From NCBI RefSeq assembly GCF_011759385.1, contig NZ_JAARLY010000004.1, forward strand, positions 124,001-188,000: a stretch of DNA of 64,000 nucleotides. The letters are read 5' to 3'. Positions 36,302 to 44,924 of this stretch are shown here, piece after piece (positions within the stretch are counted from its first letter, which is position 1; each line of letters opens with the position of its first letter). The stretch is from Oleiagrimonas sp. C23AA. GTDB lineage: Bacteria; Pseudomonadota; Gammaproteobacteria; Xanthomonadales; Rhodanobacteraceae. Position numbers and translations under genes: made by a program. The notes below the pieces were generated by a model that did no database searches, was not told the origin of the DNA, and saw only the letters and a program-made list of their open reading frames with translations.

Positions 36302-36808
36302 TCAGCTGTTCAGATGCTGCGGGGCGGCTTCGCCGTCCTGCTGCTGGCGCATCTGCTCGGCGTACAGCGCATCGAAGTTGATCGGCTGCAGCAGGAACGG
36401 CGGGAAACCACCGTCGGAGATCATCGTCGAGACGACCTGACGCGCGAACGGGAACAGCACGTTCGGGCAGTAGGTGGCCATGATGCCCTGCAGGTCTTCG
36501 TCGCCAAAGCCGGCGATGCCGAAGATGCCGGCCTGGTGCACTTCGGCCAGGTACGCGGTGCGGTCGCCCAGCGTGCAGGTGACGGTCAGGCTGAGCACCA
36601 CTTCATGCGTGTACTCGGCAATTTCGGTGGTCTTGTGGCCCAGGTTCAGCTGCACCTGCGGCTGCTCCTGGCTCTCGCCGATTTCCTGGAACACCTGCGG
36701 CGCGTTCGGCGCCTCGAACGAGGAGTCCTTGATGTAGACCTTCTGCAAGACCAGCTGCGGCTGGTTGTCGCCGGCCTCGGCGCCGTTGATTGGGTTCTGC
36801 TCTGCCAT
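36302..36808 (-). CDS. secB: Protein-export chaperone SecB
   Basis: Cytoplasmic tetrameric chaperone that keeps preproteins unfolded and delivers them to SecA. The 168-residue acidic protein shows LVLQKVYIKDSSFEAPNAPQVF, the conserved TAYLAEVHQAGIFGIAGF and FPFARQVVSTMISDGGFPPFLLQPINF. It has the usual acidic Asn/Glu N-terminus and Gln-rich C-terminus. It is the first gene of the secB-gpsA pair, facing a 292-bp intergenic region that also holds the rpmB promoter. Confidence 0.96.
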   Translation of the reverse strand: MAEQNPINGAEAGDNQPQLVLQKVYIKDSSFEAPNAPQVFQEIGESQEQPQVQLNLGHKTTEIAEYTHEVVLSLTVTCTLGDRTAYLAEVHQAGIFGIAGFGDEDLQGIMATYCPNVLFPFARQVVSTMISDGGFPPFLLQPINFDALYAEQMRQQQDGEAAPQHLNS

Positions 36809-37100
36809 GATTGCTTGAAACTCCCCGCGGGATGGATTGCGAAACGAATGATTGTTCCATAGATGGTGACGCCATGCCTACCTGCAAGGACTTGTAAGTA
36901 CTGGCGTGTTCGGCGCATAATAGCCAGCTTGCCCTGTTGTGTCTGGCCTTGCGCCACCCGTCTTCGCATCGCGCGCGTGAAGGCGTCACGGCAACGGCAA
37001 ACCCCTCCAGCGAACGCGCATCCAGGGCCCTTGAAGGTTCTGCGCTGGGCCGACGCCGTCCTGGCCAATGGGCGGTTCACACACGATTTCGGAGGTCATC
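36809..37100. other. 292-bp divergent intergenic region secB / rpmB
   Basis: Between the secB and rpmB starts. It holds a rpmB promoter at 36892-36921 and a leader of about 170 nt, unusually long for a ribosomal protein operon. I see no riboswitch consensus and no additional gene. Confidence 0.6.
36892..36921 (+). promoter_or_regulatory. sigma70-like promoter of rpmB-rpmG
   Basis: -35 TTGTAA (36892-36897) and -10 CATAAT (36916-36921) with an 18-bp spacer. The -10 is the same as in the rpmH promoter. Confidence 0.65.
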
Positions 37101-37337
37101 ATGGCCCGAGTTTGCCAAGTTACCGGCAAGGGTGTGCGGACGGGTAACAACGTCTCCCACGCCAACAACAAGACCCGCCGTCGCTGGTTACCCAACCTGC
37201 ACGAGCGTCGCTTCTGGGTTGCCAGCGAGAACCGCTGGGTGAAGCTGCGCGTGTCCAATGCGGCGCTGCGTACCATCGACAAAAACGGCATCGAGGCCGT
37301 GATCGCCGAGCTGCGTGCCCGCGGCGAGAAGATCTAA
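37101..37337 (+). CDS. rpmB: 50S ribosomal protein L28
   Basis: Component of the large ribosomal subunit. The 78-residue basic protein begins [23 protein letters not shown] and ends in [10 protein letters not shown], closely matching E. coli L28. GGAGG lies just upstream of the ATG at 37101; a longer in-frame reading from 37068 crosses this site and is rejected. rpmG follows after 14 bp, the universal rpmB-rpmG pair. Transcription starts about 170 nt upstream. Confidence 0.97.
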   Translation: MARVCQVTGKGVRTGNNVSHANNKTRRRWLPNLHERRFWVASENRWVKLRVSNAALRTIDKNGIEAVIAELRARGEKI

Positions 37338-37351
37338 GGAGGATATGAACC

Positions 37352-37516
37352 ATGCCTTCCAAGCGCGATAAAATCCGCCTGATTTCCTCGGCCGGCACCG
37401 GCCACTTCTACACCACGGCGAAGAACAAGAAGAACACGCCGGAAAAGATGGAGATCAAGAAATACGATCCCGTCGTCCGTAAGCACGTGATCTACAAGGA
37501 AGGCAAGATCAAGTAA
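37352..37516 (+). CDS. rpmG: 50S ribosomal protein L33
   Basis: A 54-residue protein, [20 protein letters not shown] near the N-terminus and [10 protein letters not shown] at the end. It lacks the paired CxxC motifs, so it is the zinc-independent (C-) form of L33. AAGGAGG overlaps the end of rpmB and serves as its ribosome site. The gene is cotranscribed with rpmB and closed by a strong terminator at 37584-37615. Confidence 0.96.
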   Translation: MPSKRDKIRLISSAGTGHFYTTAKNKKNTPEKMEIKKYDPVVRKHVIYKEGKIK

Positions 37517-37583
37517 TGCCAGCGGCCGCCCCGGCGGCACGGCATCACGACTTGCCTTCGCGGTACTCGCCGTACCGTGGAAT

Positions 37584-37615
37584 AAAAAAACCCGCCCTCG
37601 TGGCGGGTTTTTTTT
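37584..37615 (+). terminator. Rho-independent terminator after rpmG
   Basis: AAAAAAACCCGCC (37584-37596) pairs with GGCGGGTTTTTTT (37602-37614) around CTCGT, ending in eight T. It is the strongest terminator in the window and can act on both strands. Confidence 0.93.
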
Positions 37616-37765
37616 GGCTGCGCGAGCAGAAGGGGCGTATTGCTAGGTGTCCGGTCGCGTCAGAGGGCTAACTGCACACATCGGTTGATGTTGATTATTT
37701 GGACCTGTCGCTTGTGGCCGCTTGCGACCAGTGGCCACGGGCTGGAATCGGCCAGAAGCGACCAT

Positions 37766-38491
37766 TCAAGGGTCACTCTGCCTATCAACCTTTTTAGCAT
37801 TCTCTTTATTTGGAGGCCGGGCGACGACCTCGTGGAGCAAGTCGTCGAAGCATTGCCCGCGCTCGCCTCCCGACATCTTGAAATCAGTGGGCCACAGCAC
37901 TACTTCGCCAGGAAAAATGTTGTTCGCAGACGTTGGCGTAAGCCGAAGGCTGCCATTAGCCTTATCTTCCGGAGACAATCGAAACAACGCGTAAGAGACG
38001 CGGCGGCCATTAACAATGTCCCACACGACACCGCGGAAGGTTCCAGTGAGACCGACCTTCCCGTCGATCATGACCCTCGACCAGGGAGCTAGGGCATGCT
38101 TCGCCATGTACGCCGAACGAATCTCTCCGCGGTACTCGCCTTGGCCGAGGTACTCGATCTCAAGTTGTATATCTCCGTCGTCGGGAGGATGAGTGCCGTC
38201 GCTAATAAGATTCCGACCCACCCACGCGTTAGGGTCACTTGAGAAACGCCCGACGTACTTCTGGTAGTCGATCGCCGCATTGAGAGTTGCTTCTTTTGCC
38301 GGCGAGAAATTCTCCGAGAAGGAAACGATCTTGGCTGGCAATTCGAGCACCCCGACAAGCGCTGCTGCTATCCAGCCGGAGGCAAAAATTAGCCAGTGCA
38401 CCGAGGTCAGCCATCGTGGCTTCTTCTGATTCGCTGGTCTTCCCCTCGGCATCCTGTCGCCAGGCATTCTCCTATTCTTTCCCCTGGCCAT
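37766..38491 (-). CDS. Orphan membrane-anchored hypothetical protein in an atypical islet
   Basis: A 241-residue protein with a basic N-terminus (MARGKNRRMPGDRMPRGRP), one membrane helix (about 31-52, VHWLIFASGWIAAALVGVLELP) and an extracytoplasmic domain of about 185 residues. The domain has beta-rich stretches (IQLEIEYLGQGEYRGEIRSAYM, GLTGTFRGVVWDIVNGRRVSYALFRL). AGGAGG (38496-38501 on the minus strand) sits 4 bases before the ATG, so translation is credible. The base composition is lower in GC than its neighbours and codon use is less biased, which suggests transfer. No family is recognised and no partner gene lies beside it. Confidence 0.7.
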   Translation of the reverse strand: MARGKNRRMPGDRMPRGRPANQKKPRWLTSVHWLIFASGWIAAALVGVLELPAKIVSFSENFSPAKEATLNAAIDYQKYVGRFSSDPNAWVGRNLISDGTHPPDDGDIQLEIEYLGQGEYRGEIRSAYMAKHALAPWSRVMIDGKVGLTGTFRGVVWDIVNGRRVSYALFRLSPEDKANGSLRLTPTSANNIFPGEVVLWPTDFKMSGGERGQCFDDLLHEVVARPPNKENAKKVDRQSDP

Positions 38492-38917
38492 GCCCCCTCC
38501 TGTTTTTCGGAAGCCACATTGGCAGCGTGGGCGGTGACCTGCTGGGCGCGCTCCTGCCTGCGTAGCTGGCTACGATCTTTGTATTTCTCGGCATAGTAAC
38601 CGAGTTAACGACGCCACCTCGAACGTCCCCTTTGGGTCGTAAATCGCCGATCGATAGGGCCATTCGGATGATCGGGTGCGCCGGCGGCGTTAGCCGCCGC
38701 TCATCAGTTGGGAGGCTGGGTTCGTCTTGCGCACAAGCATAAGGGAGCACAGTTTGACGACGCTCTTTTTTGCGCCTTGTGGGGTCGCTCGCTGGCATTG
38801 AGCTAACGTCTGCCCGATTGCATGATCCTTCCGCAGTGCGTTGGTACGGATTAATTCCAGACATAAAAAAGGCCCGCCGAAGCGGGCCTTTCATTAACCA
38901 ATGCGCGGGCCTTGGAA
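38492..38917. other. 426-bp low-GC gene-poor stretch
   Basis: Between the orphan protein and the desaturase. It holds a bidirectional terminator at 38865-38891. A short minus-strand frame at about 38408-38603 (GYYAEKYKDRSQLRRQERAQQ after an in-frame stop) has protein-like composition but no start. I see no complete gene. Confidence 0.5.
38865..38891. terminator. Terminator of the desaturase gene (bidirectional)
   Basis: AAAGGCCCGC (38868-38877) pairs perfectly with GCGGGCCTTT (38882-38891), and six A precede it on the plus strand (38865-38870). It therefore has a T-tail for the minus-strand desaturase ending at 38918. Confidence 0.88.
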
Positions 38918-40114
38918 TCAGGCGGCGGTTGGCAGGCGGTAGCCTTTCAGGCGCTGGGCGAATTCCTGCAGAGTGCGAATGCCGCTTTGCTCGGCTTCGT
39001 GAATCCACTGCTGTAGTGCCTTCAGGGCCGAATCGGCGCCGCGCTGTTCCATCAGGGCCACCAGGCGGGCACGGTAATCGCATACCACCTGCAGCTTGGG
39101 ACGCTGTTCGACCACGGCGTCGAGCTGGGCGCGCTTGTCGCCGTCCAGCCAGCGGCCGCCGTCGGCCATGGCGCGACGCAAGCGCTTGGGCACGTCACGA
39201 ATGCTTTCGCCGGCATGGGCGGCTTCCTCGCGCAGCGTCGGCACGATGACGTTGCGGTAGAAGTCGGTCATGGCGTGGAAGCGATGCGTGAGCACGGCTT
39301 TGAGCGTGTCGGTATCGGGCAGCGCCACGTTCGGACGCACGTCCAGCGACGGCGCCACGCGCAGCACCTTGGCCAGCTTCACGGCCTGCAGGCTACGGAT
39401 CACCGCCCAGCCGATGTCGAACTCGAACTTGCGCAGCGCGAACTTGGCCGAGCTGGGGAACGCGTGGTGGTTGTTGTGCAGCTCTTCGCCGCCAATCCAC
39501 ACGCCCCACGGCACCAGGTTGGTGGCCGTGTCGGAGCTTTCGAAGTTGCGATAGCCCCACCAGTGGCCCAGACCGTTGACCACGCCAGCAGCCCAGAACG
39601 GAATCCACGCCATCTGAATGGCCCAGATAGCCACGCCGGCCACGCCAAACAGAGCGATGTTGATCAGCATCATCAGCACGATGCCGGCCATCGGATGGCC
39701 TGCATAGACGCGACGCTCGATCCAGTCGTCGGGCGCGCCACGGCCGTACTTTTCCATGTCCTCGCGGCGCTCGCTGGCCTCGCGGTACAGCGTCACGCCA
39801 TCCCAGAACACGCGCTTGATGCCGTAGATCTGCGGGCTGTGCGGGTCTTCCTCGGTTTCCACCTTGGCGTGGTGCTTGCGGTGGATGGCCACCCACTCCT
39901 TGGTCACCATGCCGGTGGTCAGCCAGGCCCAGAAGCGGAAGAAATGTGCGATGACGGGATGAAAATCCACGCCACGATGCGCTTGGCTACGGTGCAGGTA
40001 CAGGGTGACCGCGAAAATGGTCAACTGCGTCACCACCAGCAGGTAGATCAGCATGGTGCCCCAACCGGCGCCGGAAAGGCCGCGCGCGGCGAAATCGAGC
40101 ATCGAATCAAACAT
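38918..40114 (-). CDS. Acyl-lipid/acyl-CoA fatty acid desaturase
   Basis: An integral membrane di-iron desaturase, 398 residues. It carries the three histidine boxes HRSQAH (41-46), HRKHH (78-82) and HNNHH (213-217), with membrane helices around 20-40 and 145-180. It is of the stearoyl-CoA/DesA type that puts a cis double bond, probably delta-9, into saturated acyl chains. A helical C-terminal extension of about 130 residues follows the last His box. The start at 40114 is chosen from the family N-terminus; a longer reading to 40336 has no similarity. It has its own terminator. Confidence 0.9.
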   Translation of the reverse strand: MFDSMLDFAARGLSGAGWGTMLIYLLVVTQLTIFAVTLYLHRSQAHRGVDFHPVIAHFFRFWAWLTTGMVTKEWVAIHRKHHAKVETEEDPHSPQIYGIKRVFWDGVTLYREASERREDMEKYGRGAPDDWIERRVYAGHPMAGIVLMMLINIALFGVAGVAIWAIQMAWIPFWAAGVVNGLGHWWGYRNFESSDTATNLVPWGVWIGGEELHNNHHAFPSSAKFALRKFEFDIGWAVIRSLQAVKLAKVLRVAPSLDVRPNVALPDTDTLKAVLTHRFHAMTDFYRNVIVPTLREEAAHAGESIRDVPKRLRRAMADGGRWLDGDKRAQLDAVVEQRPKLQVVCDYRARLVALMEQRGADSALKALQQWIHEAEQSGIRTLQEFAQRLKGYRLPTAA

Positions 40115-40382
40115 GGGAACGGGTACCGCGTGAAGAAAGGGTGGTGTGATTCCAGTGTACGCGCCCACTACCGTACCCGCCAGCACGGTGGCGGGGAAGA
40201 AATGTGCGTAACAGCTTGTTTCGGCTTGTCCAAACCAGATTTGCCGGCTCGTTCCTTCGCGCCGGTGAGCTGCGAGCCGTTTCGGCCCGATCGTTCGGTG
40301 ACACAAGCTGATCGGGCCTTGGGCCCGGTGAATCACCCTGCAACGCGCAGCTCGGGCGCTGCAGGAAGTGGCTCGACGTGAA

Positions 40383-41366
40383 ATGGGTGTCGACCCTGTT
40401 GTTAAAACATGGGGGCGCCGACAGAATGCACAAGTGGATCACGCTCAGCCCCTCCTTGAAGTCGATGATGTCAGCCGCCGTCTGGGCGGGCGCGACATTG
40501 TTCGCGATATCTCGTTTTCACTGGCACGCGGCCAGGTGATGGGCCTGCTCGGCGTCAATGGCGCCGGCAAGTCGACCACGCTGTCCATGCTGGCCGGTGC
40601 GCGCACGCCCAGCCGGGGTCATATCCGCTTGCTGGGCCAGGATCTGAATCAGGCCCCTGCGTCTCTATGTCGGCACATCGGTTGGCTGCTTGAGCATGCG
40701 CCGCTGTGGCCGGAGCTGACCGTGCGCGAGCAGATCCGTGCCCGCGCGCAGCTGGCCGGGCTGCGCGGCAAGGCGGTATCGCAGGCCGCCGAAGCCATCA
40801 TCGAGCGCCTGGCGCTGGGCGAACTGGCGCGGCGCCTGACCGGCATTCTTTCGCAGGGTCAGCGCCAGCGGGTCGGTCTGGCCTGCGCGCTGGTGCATTC
40901 ACCGGACCTGCTGGTACTGGATGAGCCCGGCAACGGCTTGGACCCGATGCAGACCGCCGAGTTGCGCGCGCTGATCGGCGAGCGCGCCAGGGCCGGTTGC
41001 GCGGTGATTCTGAGCACGCACCTGCTGCACGAGGTGACCGCGGTCTGCGATCGCGTGCTGATTGTGCACCAGGGTCGCGTGCGTCACGAAGCGCCCTTGC
41101 AGGCGGTGGCCTCTGGCTGGCGCATCACCCTGGCCGAGGCTGCCAGCCCGGAGCGTGTGCTGGCGCTGGCGCCGGTGGCGAGCGCGCAGCCGCATCAGGG
41201 CGGTCTGGTATTCGAGATCACGCTGAACGCGGGCGCCGATGCGCCGGCGTTGGCACGCGCGGTGGTGGCGGCGGGTCTGCCGCTGAGTGGCCTGGTCGCC
41301 ATGGGTAGCGATCTGGAGCGTACCTTCATGACTATTGCCGCGACCCGCGCGCCGGAGGCGGCATGA
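40383..41366 (+). CDS. ABC transporter ATP-binding protein (Gld/Nos type)
   Basis: A 327-residue ATPase: Walker A LLGVNGAGKSTTLSMLAG, signature LSQGQRQRVGLACAL, Walker B LLVLDEPGNGLDPM and His-loop ILSTHLLHEV. A C-terminal extension of about 95 residues after the ATPase core is typical of GldA/CcmA-type exporters. ATG 40383 is used; GTG 40368 or GTG 40434 are alternatives, and none has a strong Shine-Dalgarno. It overlaps the permease gene (ATGA at 41363-41366), starting a four-gene operon. The substrate is unknown. Confidence 0.88.
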   Translation: MGVDPVVKTWGRRQNAQVDHAQPLLEVDDVSRRLGGRDIVRDISFSLARGQVMGLLGVNGAGKSTTLSMLAGARTPSRGHIRLLGQDLNQAPASLCRHIGWLLEHAPLWPELTVREQIRARAQLAGLRGKAVSQAAEAIIERLALGELARRLTGILSQGQRQRVGLACALVHSPDLLVLDEPGNGLDPMQTAELRALIGERARAGCAVILSTHLLHEVTAVCDRVLIVHQGRVRHEAPLQAVASGWRITLAEAASPERVLALAPVASAQPHQGGLVFEITLNAGADAPALARAVVAAGLPLSGLVAMGSDLERTFMTIAATRAPEAA

Positions 41367-42115
41367 ATGCGGCCGTGTGGCGGGTGGAGTGGCGCCGCTT
41401 GTGGGTGCGCCCGTTTGCCTGGACGCTGGCGGCGGCCACGCTGGCCTGGCTGGGTTGGCAATTCACCCTGTTGCTGGGCCAGTTTCTGGATAACCAGGTG
41501 CGCCTGGCAGCGTTGGCCGATGGCCCCGGTTATACCGACCTGGTCGCGGTGCCATTGCTGGCGCAGCTGGCGCAACTGGCCCTGCTGGTGGTGCCGCTGA
41601 TGAGCATGCAGTCGATTGCGGGCGAGCGCCGTCATGGCACCTTGCCGTTGTGGTTTGGCGCCGGCGTGTCGCCCACGCGCATGGTGCTGGGCAAATATGG
41701 CGCCATTCTGGCCTGGCTGATGATCTGGCTGGGGCTGTGTCTGTTGATGCCGCTGGCGCTGTCCGGCGCCACCACGCCCGATTGGGGCAAGCTGGCCGCG
41801 GCCACGTTGGGCCTGGCGTTGACCCTGGCCACGCTGGCGGCGATCGGTGTGGCCTGCTCGGCGTTCGCCTCGCATCCGGCACTGGCGGCCGCGGCGTCGT
41901 TGGTGGTCACGTTGATGCTGTGGGAAGCCAATCGCGGCGCGCAGGCAGCCGGTGAACTGGGTGGATTGATCAACTGGCTGGCGCTGCCCAGCCATCTGCA
42001 GCCGATGTGGCGCGGGTTGGTATCGACCACTGATGTGGCGTGGTTCGTGATCGTCATCGTGGTGGCGCTGGTGCTGGCCATTCGCCGCGTCGCGGCGGAA
42101 AGGGTGAGGGGCTGA
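41363..42115 (+). CDS. ABC transporter permease of the Gld-type operon
   Basis: A 250-residue ABC-2-type permease with about six membrane helices (LAGWVGNSP-like helix after MNAAVWRVEWRRLWVRPFAW, then LLAQLAQLALLVVPLMSM, KYGAILAWLMIWLGLCLLMPLAL and VIVVALVLAIR). The short loop SIAGERRHGTLPLWFGAGVSPTRMVLGKY is the ABC-2 coupling region. It overlaps both neighbours by 4 and 1 bp (41363-41366, 42113-42115), so the genes are translationally coupled. Confidence 0.88.
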   Translation: MNAAVWRVEWRRLWVRPFAWTLAAATLAWLGWQFTLLLGQFLDNQVRLAALADGPGYTDLVAVPLLAQLAQLALLVVPLMSMQSIAGERRHGTLPLWFGAGVSPTRMVLGKYGAILAWLMIWLGLCLLMPLALSGATTPDWGKLAAATLGLALTLATLAAIGVACSAFASHPALAAAASLVVTLMLWEANRGAQAAGELGGLINWLALPSHLQPMWRGLVSTTDVAWFVIVIVVALVLAIRRVAAERVRG

Positions 42116-43449
42116 TGCGCGAACGTCTGGATGCGTGGCTGATCGCACTGGCGCTGCTGATAGGTGCGCTGTGCCTGGGCTACCTGAGCACGCGTTTCAA
42201 TGTCTCCAGCGACTGGAGCGCCGGCCAGCGCGCCAGCCTGAGTGCGCCCAGCCGGGCGGTGCTGCACAAGCTCGATGGGCCGGTGCGCATTGTCAGCTAC
42301 GCGCGCCCGGGCGGTGATCTGCGGCCCACCGTGGCAGCGGTCATTGCCAAGTTCCAGCGCTTCAAGCCGAACATCACCTTGAGTTTCGTCGATCCGGAAA
42401 CCGACCCGCAGGCCATGCGCCGTCTGGGCATCAGCGTCGATGGCGAATTGATCGTGCATTACAAGGGGCACCAGGAGCGGCTGGATCAGCTGTCCGAGCG
42501 CAGCCTGACCAATGCGCTGACGCGGCTGGCACGTGGCGGTGACAAGCTGGTGGCGTTTGTCACTGGCGATGGTGAGCGCAATCCTGGTGGCCAGGCCAAT
42601 GCCGACCTTGGCACCTTCATCAGCCAGCTTTCCCAGCGCGGCATTCGCGCCGTGCCGCTCAATTTCAGTCAGGCCAGCGCGGTGCCGCAGGGCACCAGCC
42701 TGGTGGTGCTGGCCAGTCCGGTGGCGCAACTGGCGCCGGGCGCAGTGCGCGCGCTGGTCGATTATGTGGATACCGGCGGCAACCTTTTGTGGCTGACCGA
42801 GCCGGGCAGCGATGAGCTGGGCCTGGCGCCGCTGGCGACCACGCTGGACATCAAGCGCTTGCCCGGCATGTTGCTCGATGGCAGCGGCGCGGCGCTGGGT
42901 TTGCACGATCCGCGTCTGCTGGCGCTGGGCAGCTATCCGCCCAGCGCGATCACGCGTGGCTTTGTCATGACCACACTTTTCCCTGAGGTGGCCGCGCTGG
43001 CGGTCACCTCCGACCAGGATTGGAACGCGCAGCCGCTGCTGGCCTCGGGGCCGCAAAGCTGGCTGCAGGCAGGGGCGGCCAGCGCCGACAGCGCTTATGC
43101 CAAGGCGGCCGGGCAAACCCGTGGGCCATTCGACTTCGGCTTTGCCTTGAGCCGGCTTTCGCCCTCGCCCAGCCACAACCAGCAGCGCGTGGTGGTGATC
43201 GGCGACGGCGATTTTCTGTCCAACAGCTATCTGGGCAACGGCGGCAATCGCGCGCTGGGCGAGCGCCTTTTCGACTGGCTGCTGGGCGACGATGCGCTGG
43301 TCGACATGCCCTCGCGCGCTGCGCCCGATCGCATTGTGCGTCTGTCGCAGGGCGGCCTGAGTGCGATCACGGCGATTTTCCTGGTGCTGCTGCCCCTGGT
43401 CTTGCTGCTGAGCGGGTTGTTGATCGCCTGGCGCAGGCGGCGGCGCTAA
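42115..43449 (+). CDS. GldG-family auxiliary protein of the ABC operon
   Basis: A 444-residue membrane protein with TM helices at both ends (about 8-28 and 420-440). Between them lies a large periplasmic Gld-type domain: DWSAGQRASLSAPSRAVLHKLDGPVRIVSYARPGGDLRPTVAAV and, later, LVVLASPVAQLAPGAVRALVDYVDTGGNLLWLTEPGS. This is the ABC-type auxiliary component known from gliding loci but widely present in non-gliding bacteria. Its ligand is unknown. It overlaps the permease stop and the next start. Confidence 0.85.
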   Translation: MRERLDAWLIALALLIGALCLGYLSTRFNVSSDWSAGQRASLSAPSRAVLHKLDGPVRIVSYARPGGDLRPTVAAVIAKFQRFKPNITLSFVDPETDPQAMRRLGISVDGELIVHYKGHQERLDQLSERSLTNALTRLARGGDKLVAFVTGDGERNPGGQANADLGTFISQLSQRGIRAVPLNFSQASAVPQGTSLVVLASPVAQLAPGAVRALVDYVDTGGNLLWLTEPGSDELGLAPLATTLDIKRLPGMLLDGSGAALGLHDPRLLALGSYPPSAITRGFVMTTLFPEVAALAVTSDQDWNAQPLLASGPQSWLQAGAASADSAYAKAAGQTRGPFDFGFALSRLSPSPSHNQQRVVVIGDGDFLSNSYLGNGGNRALGERLFDWLLGDDALVDMPSRAAPDRIVRLSQGGLSAITAIFLVLLPLVLLLSGLLIAWRRRRR

Positions 43450-43967
43450 TGCGTCGCGGCACCGCGCCACGCCTGGCGCTGCTTGGGGTGGTGGTGGCGC
43501 TGGCCGCTGTGGCCGGCTGGCAGTGGCAGCGTCAGCGCGCCGCGCAAACCGGCCATTTGCTGAGGCTGGCGCCGTCGGCGGTGACCCGCATCGATGTTCG
43601 TCTGGGTGCTGGACCGTGGCAGCACTATGTGCACCGGGCGGGTCGCTGGCAGCGGCGCCATGGTGATGGCGCGATCGATCAAGGCCAGCTTGAGGCCTTG
43701 GCCCGGGCGGCGGCCATTCCGGTACTGCACTGGCGCGCGGCGGCCGATTTCCAGCCGGCGCGCATCGGCCTGGCGCCGCCGCAGATCACGCTGGTGCTCA
43801 ATGGTCATGTGCTGGCTTTTGGCGCCACCTCGGCGGTGGGGCCGCAGCGTTACGTAAAGGTTGGCCCCCGCATCGCGCTGGTGCCGTTGATCGATACGCC
43901 GCGCGTCAAAGGCCGTGATGATGTGCACGAAAACCTGGGCGCGGCGCCGGCCGCTGGCGCGCCTTGA
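43449..43967 (+). CDS. DUF4340-like last gene of the ABC operon
   Basis: A 172-residue protein with one N-terminal helix (LALLGVVVALAAVAGW) and a periplasmic domain (TRIDVRLGAGPWQHYVHRAGRWQRR, ARIGLAPPQITLVLNGHVLAFG). It resembles one unit of DUF4340 proteins, which usually are longer and carry repeats, so this is a short version. Its ATG overlaps the GldG stop (TAATG). mutM follows after 50 bp and may be cotranscribed. Confidence 0.75.
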   Translation: MRRGTAPRLALLGVVVALAAVAGWQWQRQRAAQTGHLLRLAPSAVTRIDVRLGAGPWQHYVHRAGRWQRRHGDGAIDQGQLEALARAAAIPVLHWRAAADFQPARIGLAPPQITLVLNGHVLAFGATSAVGPQRYVKVGPRIALVPLIDTPRVKGRDDVHENLGAAPAAGAP

Positions 43968-44017
43968 GCGCATGTGTGCCTTGAAGCGGCCGCCCTGCCG
44001 GCCCCATTTGTGCTGCC

Positions 44018-44830
44018 ATGCCTGAATTGCCGGAAGTCGAAACCACCCGCCGCGGGATTGCGCCGCATCTTGAAGGCCGCCGCATCGAGCGCGTGGTGCT
44101 GCGCCGTGGCGATCTGCGCTGGCCGATTCCGGCCCAGATCACCGAGCAGCTTCCGGGGCAGCAGATCACCTCGGTCGAGCGGCGCGCCAAATACCTGCTT
44201 TTGCATACCGCGGTGGGCAGCGCGCTGGCGCATCTGGGCATGTCCGGCATGTTGCGCGTGCTGCCGCCCGATACCGCGCTGGGCAAGCACGATCACTATG
44301 ACTTTGTGCTCGATTCGGGGCGCGTACTGCGTTTTACCGATCCGCGCCGCTTTGGCTGCCTGCTTTGGCAGGCACCGGGCAGCACGCATGATCTGCTCGG
44401 CACGCTCGGGCCCGAGCCGCTGTCGGCGGCGTTCGATGGCGAACGATTGTGGCGATTGTCACGCGGCCGACGCTCGGCGGTGAAGGTGTTCATCATGGAT
44501 CAGGCGGTGGTGGTCGGCGTGGGCAACATCTACGCCAGCGAGGCGCTATTTGCCGCCGGTATCGATCCGCGCCGCGCCGCCGGCCGAGTCTCGCGGCAGC
44601 GTTACCAAGCGCTGGCCGCGGCCATCAAACGCATTCTCGCTCACGCCATCGAGCGGGGTGGCACCACCTTGCGTGATTTTCTCAATCCCGATGGCGCGCC
44701 GGGGTATTTCGAGCAGGAGCTGGCGGTATACGGGCGCGAGGGTGAACCCTGCCGGCGCTGTGGCGGTGCCGTGGCGATGCGTGTGCTGGGCCAGCGCTCA
44801 ACCTTTTTCTGTCAGCACTGTCAACGCTAG
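44018..44830 (+). CDS. mutM: Formamidopyrimidine-DNA glycosylase (Fpg)
   Basis: Removes 8-oxoguanine and formamidopyrimidines and nicks the abasic site. The 270-residue protein begins [14 protein letters not shown]: after Met removal Pro is the catalytic nucleophile and Glu the acid. Lys in the AKYLLLH loop and the helix-two-turn-helix region ([24 protein letters not shown]) are present. The C-terminal zinc finger is CRRCGG...FFCQHCQR. Length equals E. coli MutM. Confidence 0.97.
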   Translation: MPELPEVETTRRGIAPHLEGRRIERVVLRRGDLRWPIPAQITEQLPGQQITSVERRAKYLLLHTAVGSALAHLGMSGMLRVLPPDTALGKHDHYDFVLDSGRVLRFTDPRRFGCLLWQAPGSTHDLLGTLGPEPLSAAFDGERLWRLSRGRRSAVKVFIMDQAVVVGVGNIYASEALFAAGIDPRRAAGRVSRQRYQALAAAIKRILAHAIERGGTTLRDFLNPDGAPGYFEQELAVYGREGEPCRRCGGAVAMRVLGQRSTFFCQHCQR

Positions 44831-44924
44831 TCAGCTTGCGTTCATATAAGTGACATGCGGCGCTGCGACAAAAGCGCACACCAACACCGGTAAATCCCTT
44901 GTCAGCAGTTATTTGCCGCTCCGA

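Noticed and set aside
36922-37100. Riboswitch in the rpmB leader
   Set aside because: No conserved riboswitch core or terminator/antiterminator pair can be recognised by eye.
37620-38800. Integron attC-like sites around the orphan gene (TTAAC/GCTAAC-like cores at about 37665, 38600 and 38690)
   Set aside because: The cores do not fit RYYYAAC/GTTRRRY and no paired arm symmetry is seen. No integrase is near.
40115-40336. N-terminal extension of the desaturase
   Set aside because: The upstream codons contain no membrane or His-box sequence and the family starts near MFDSMLDF.
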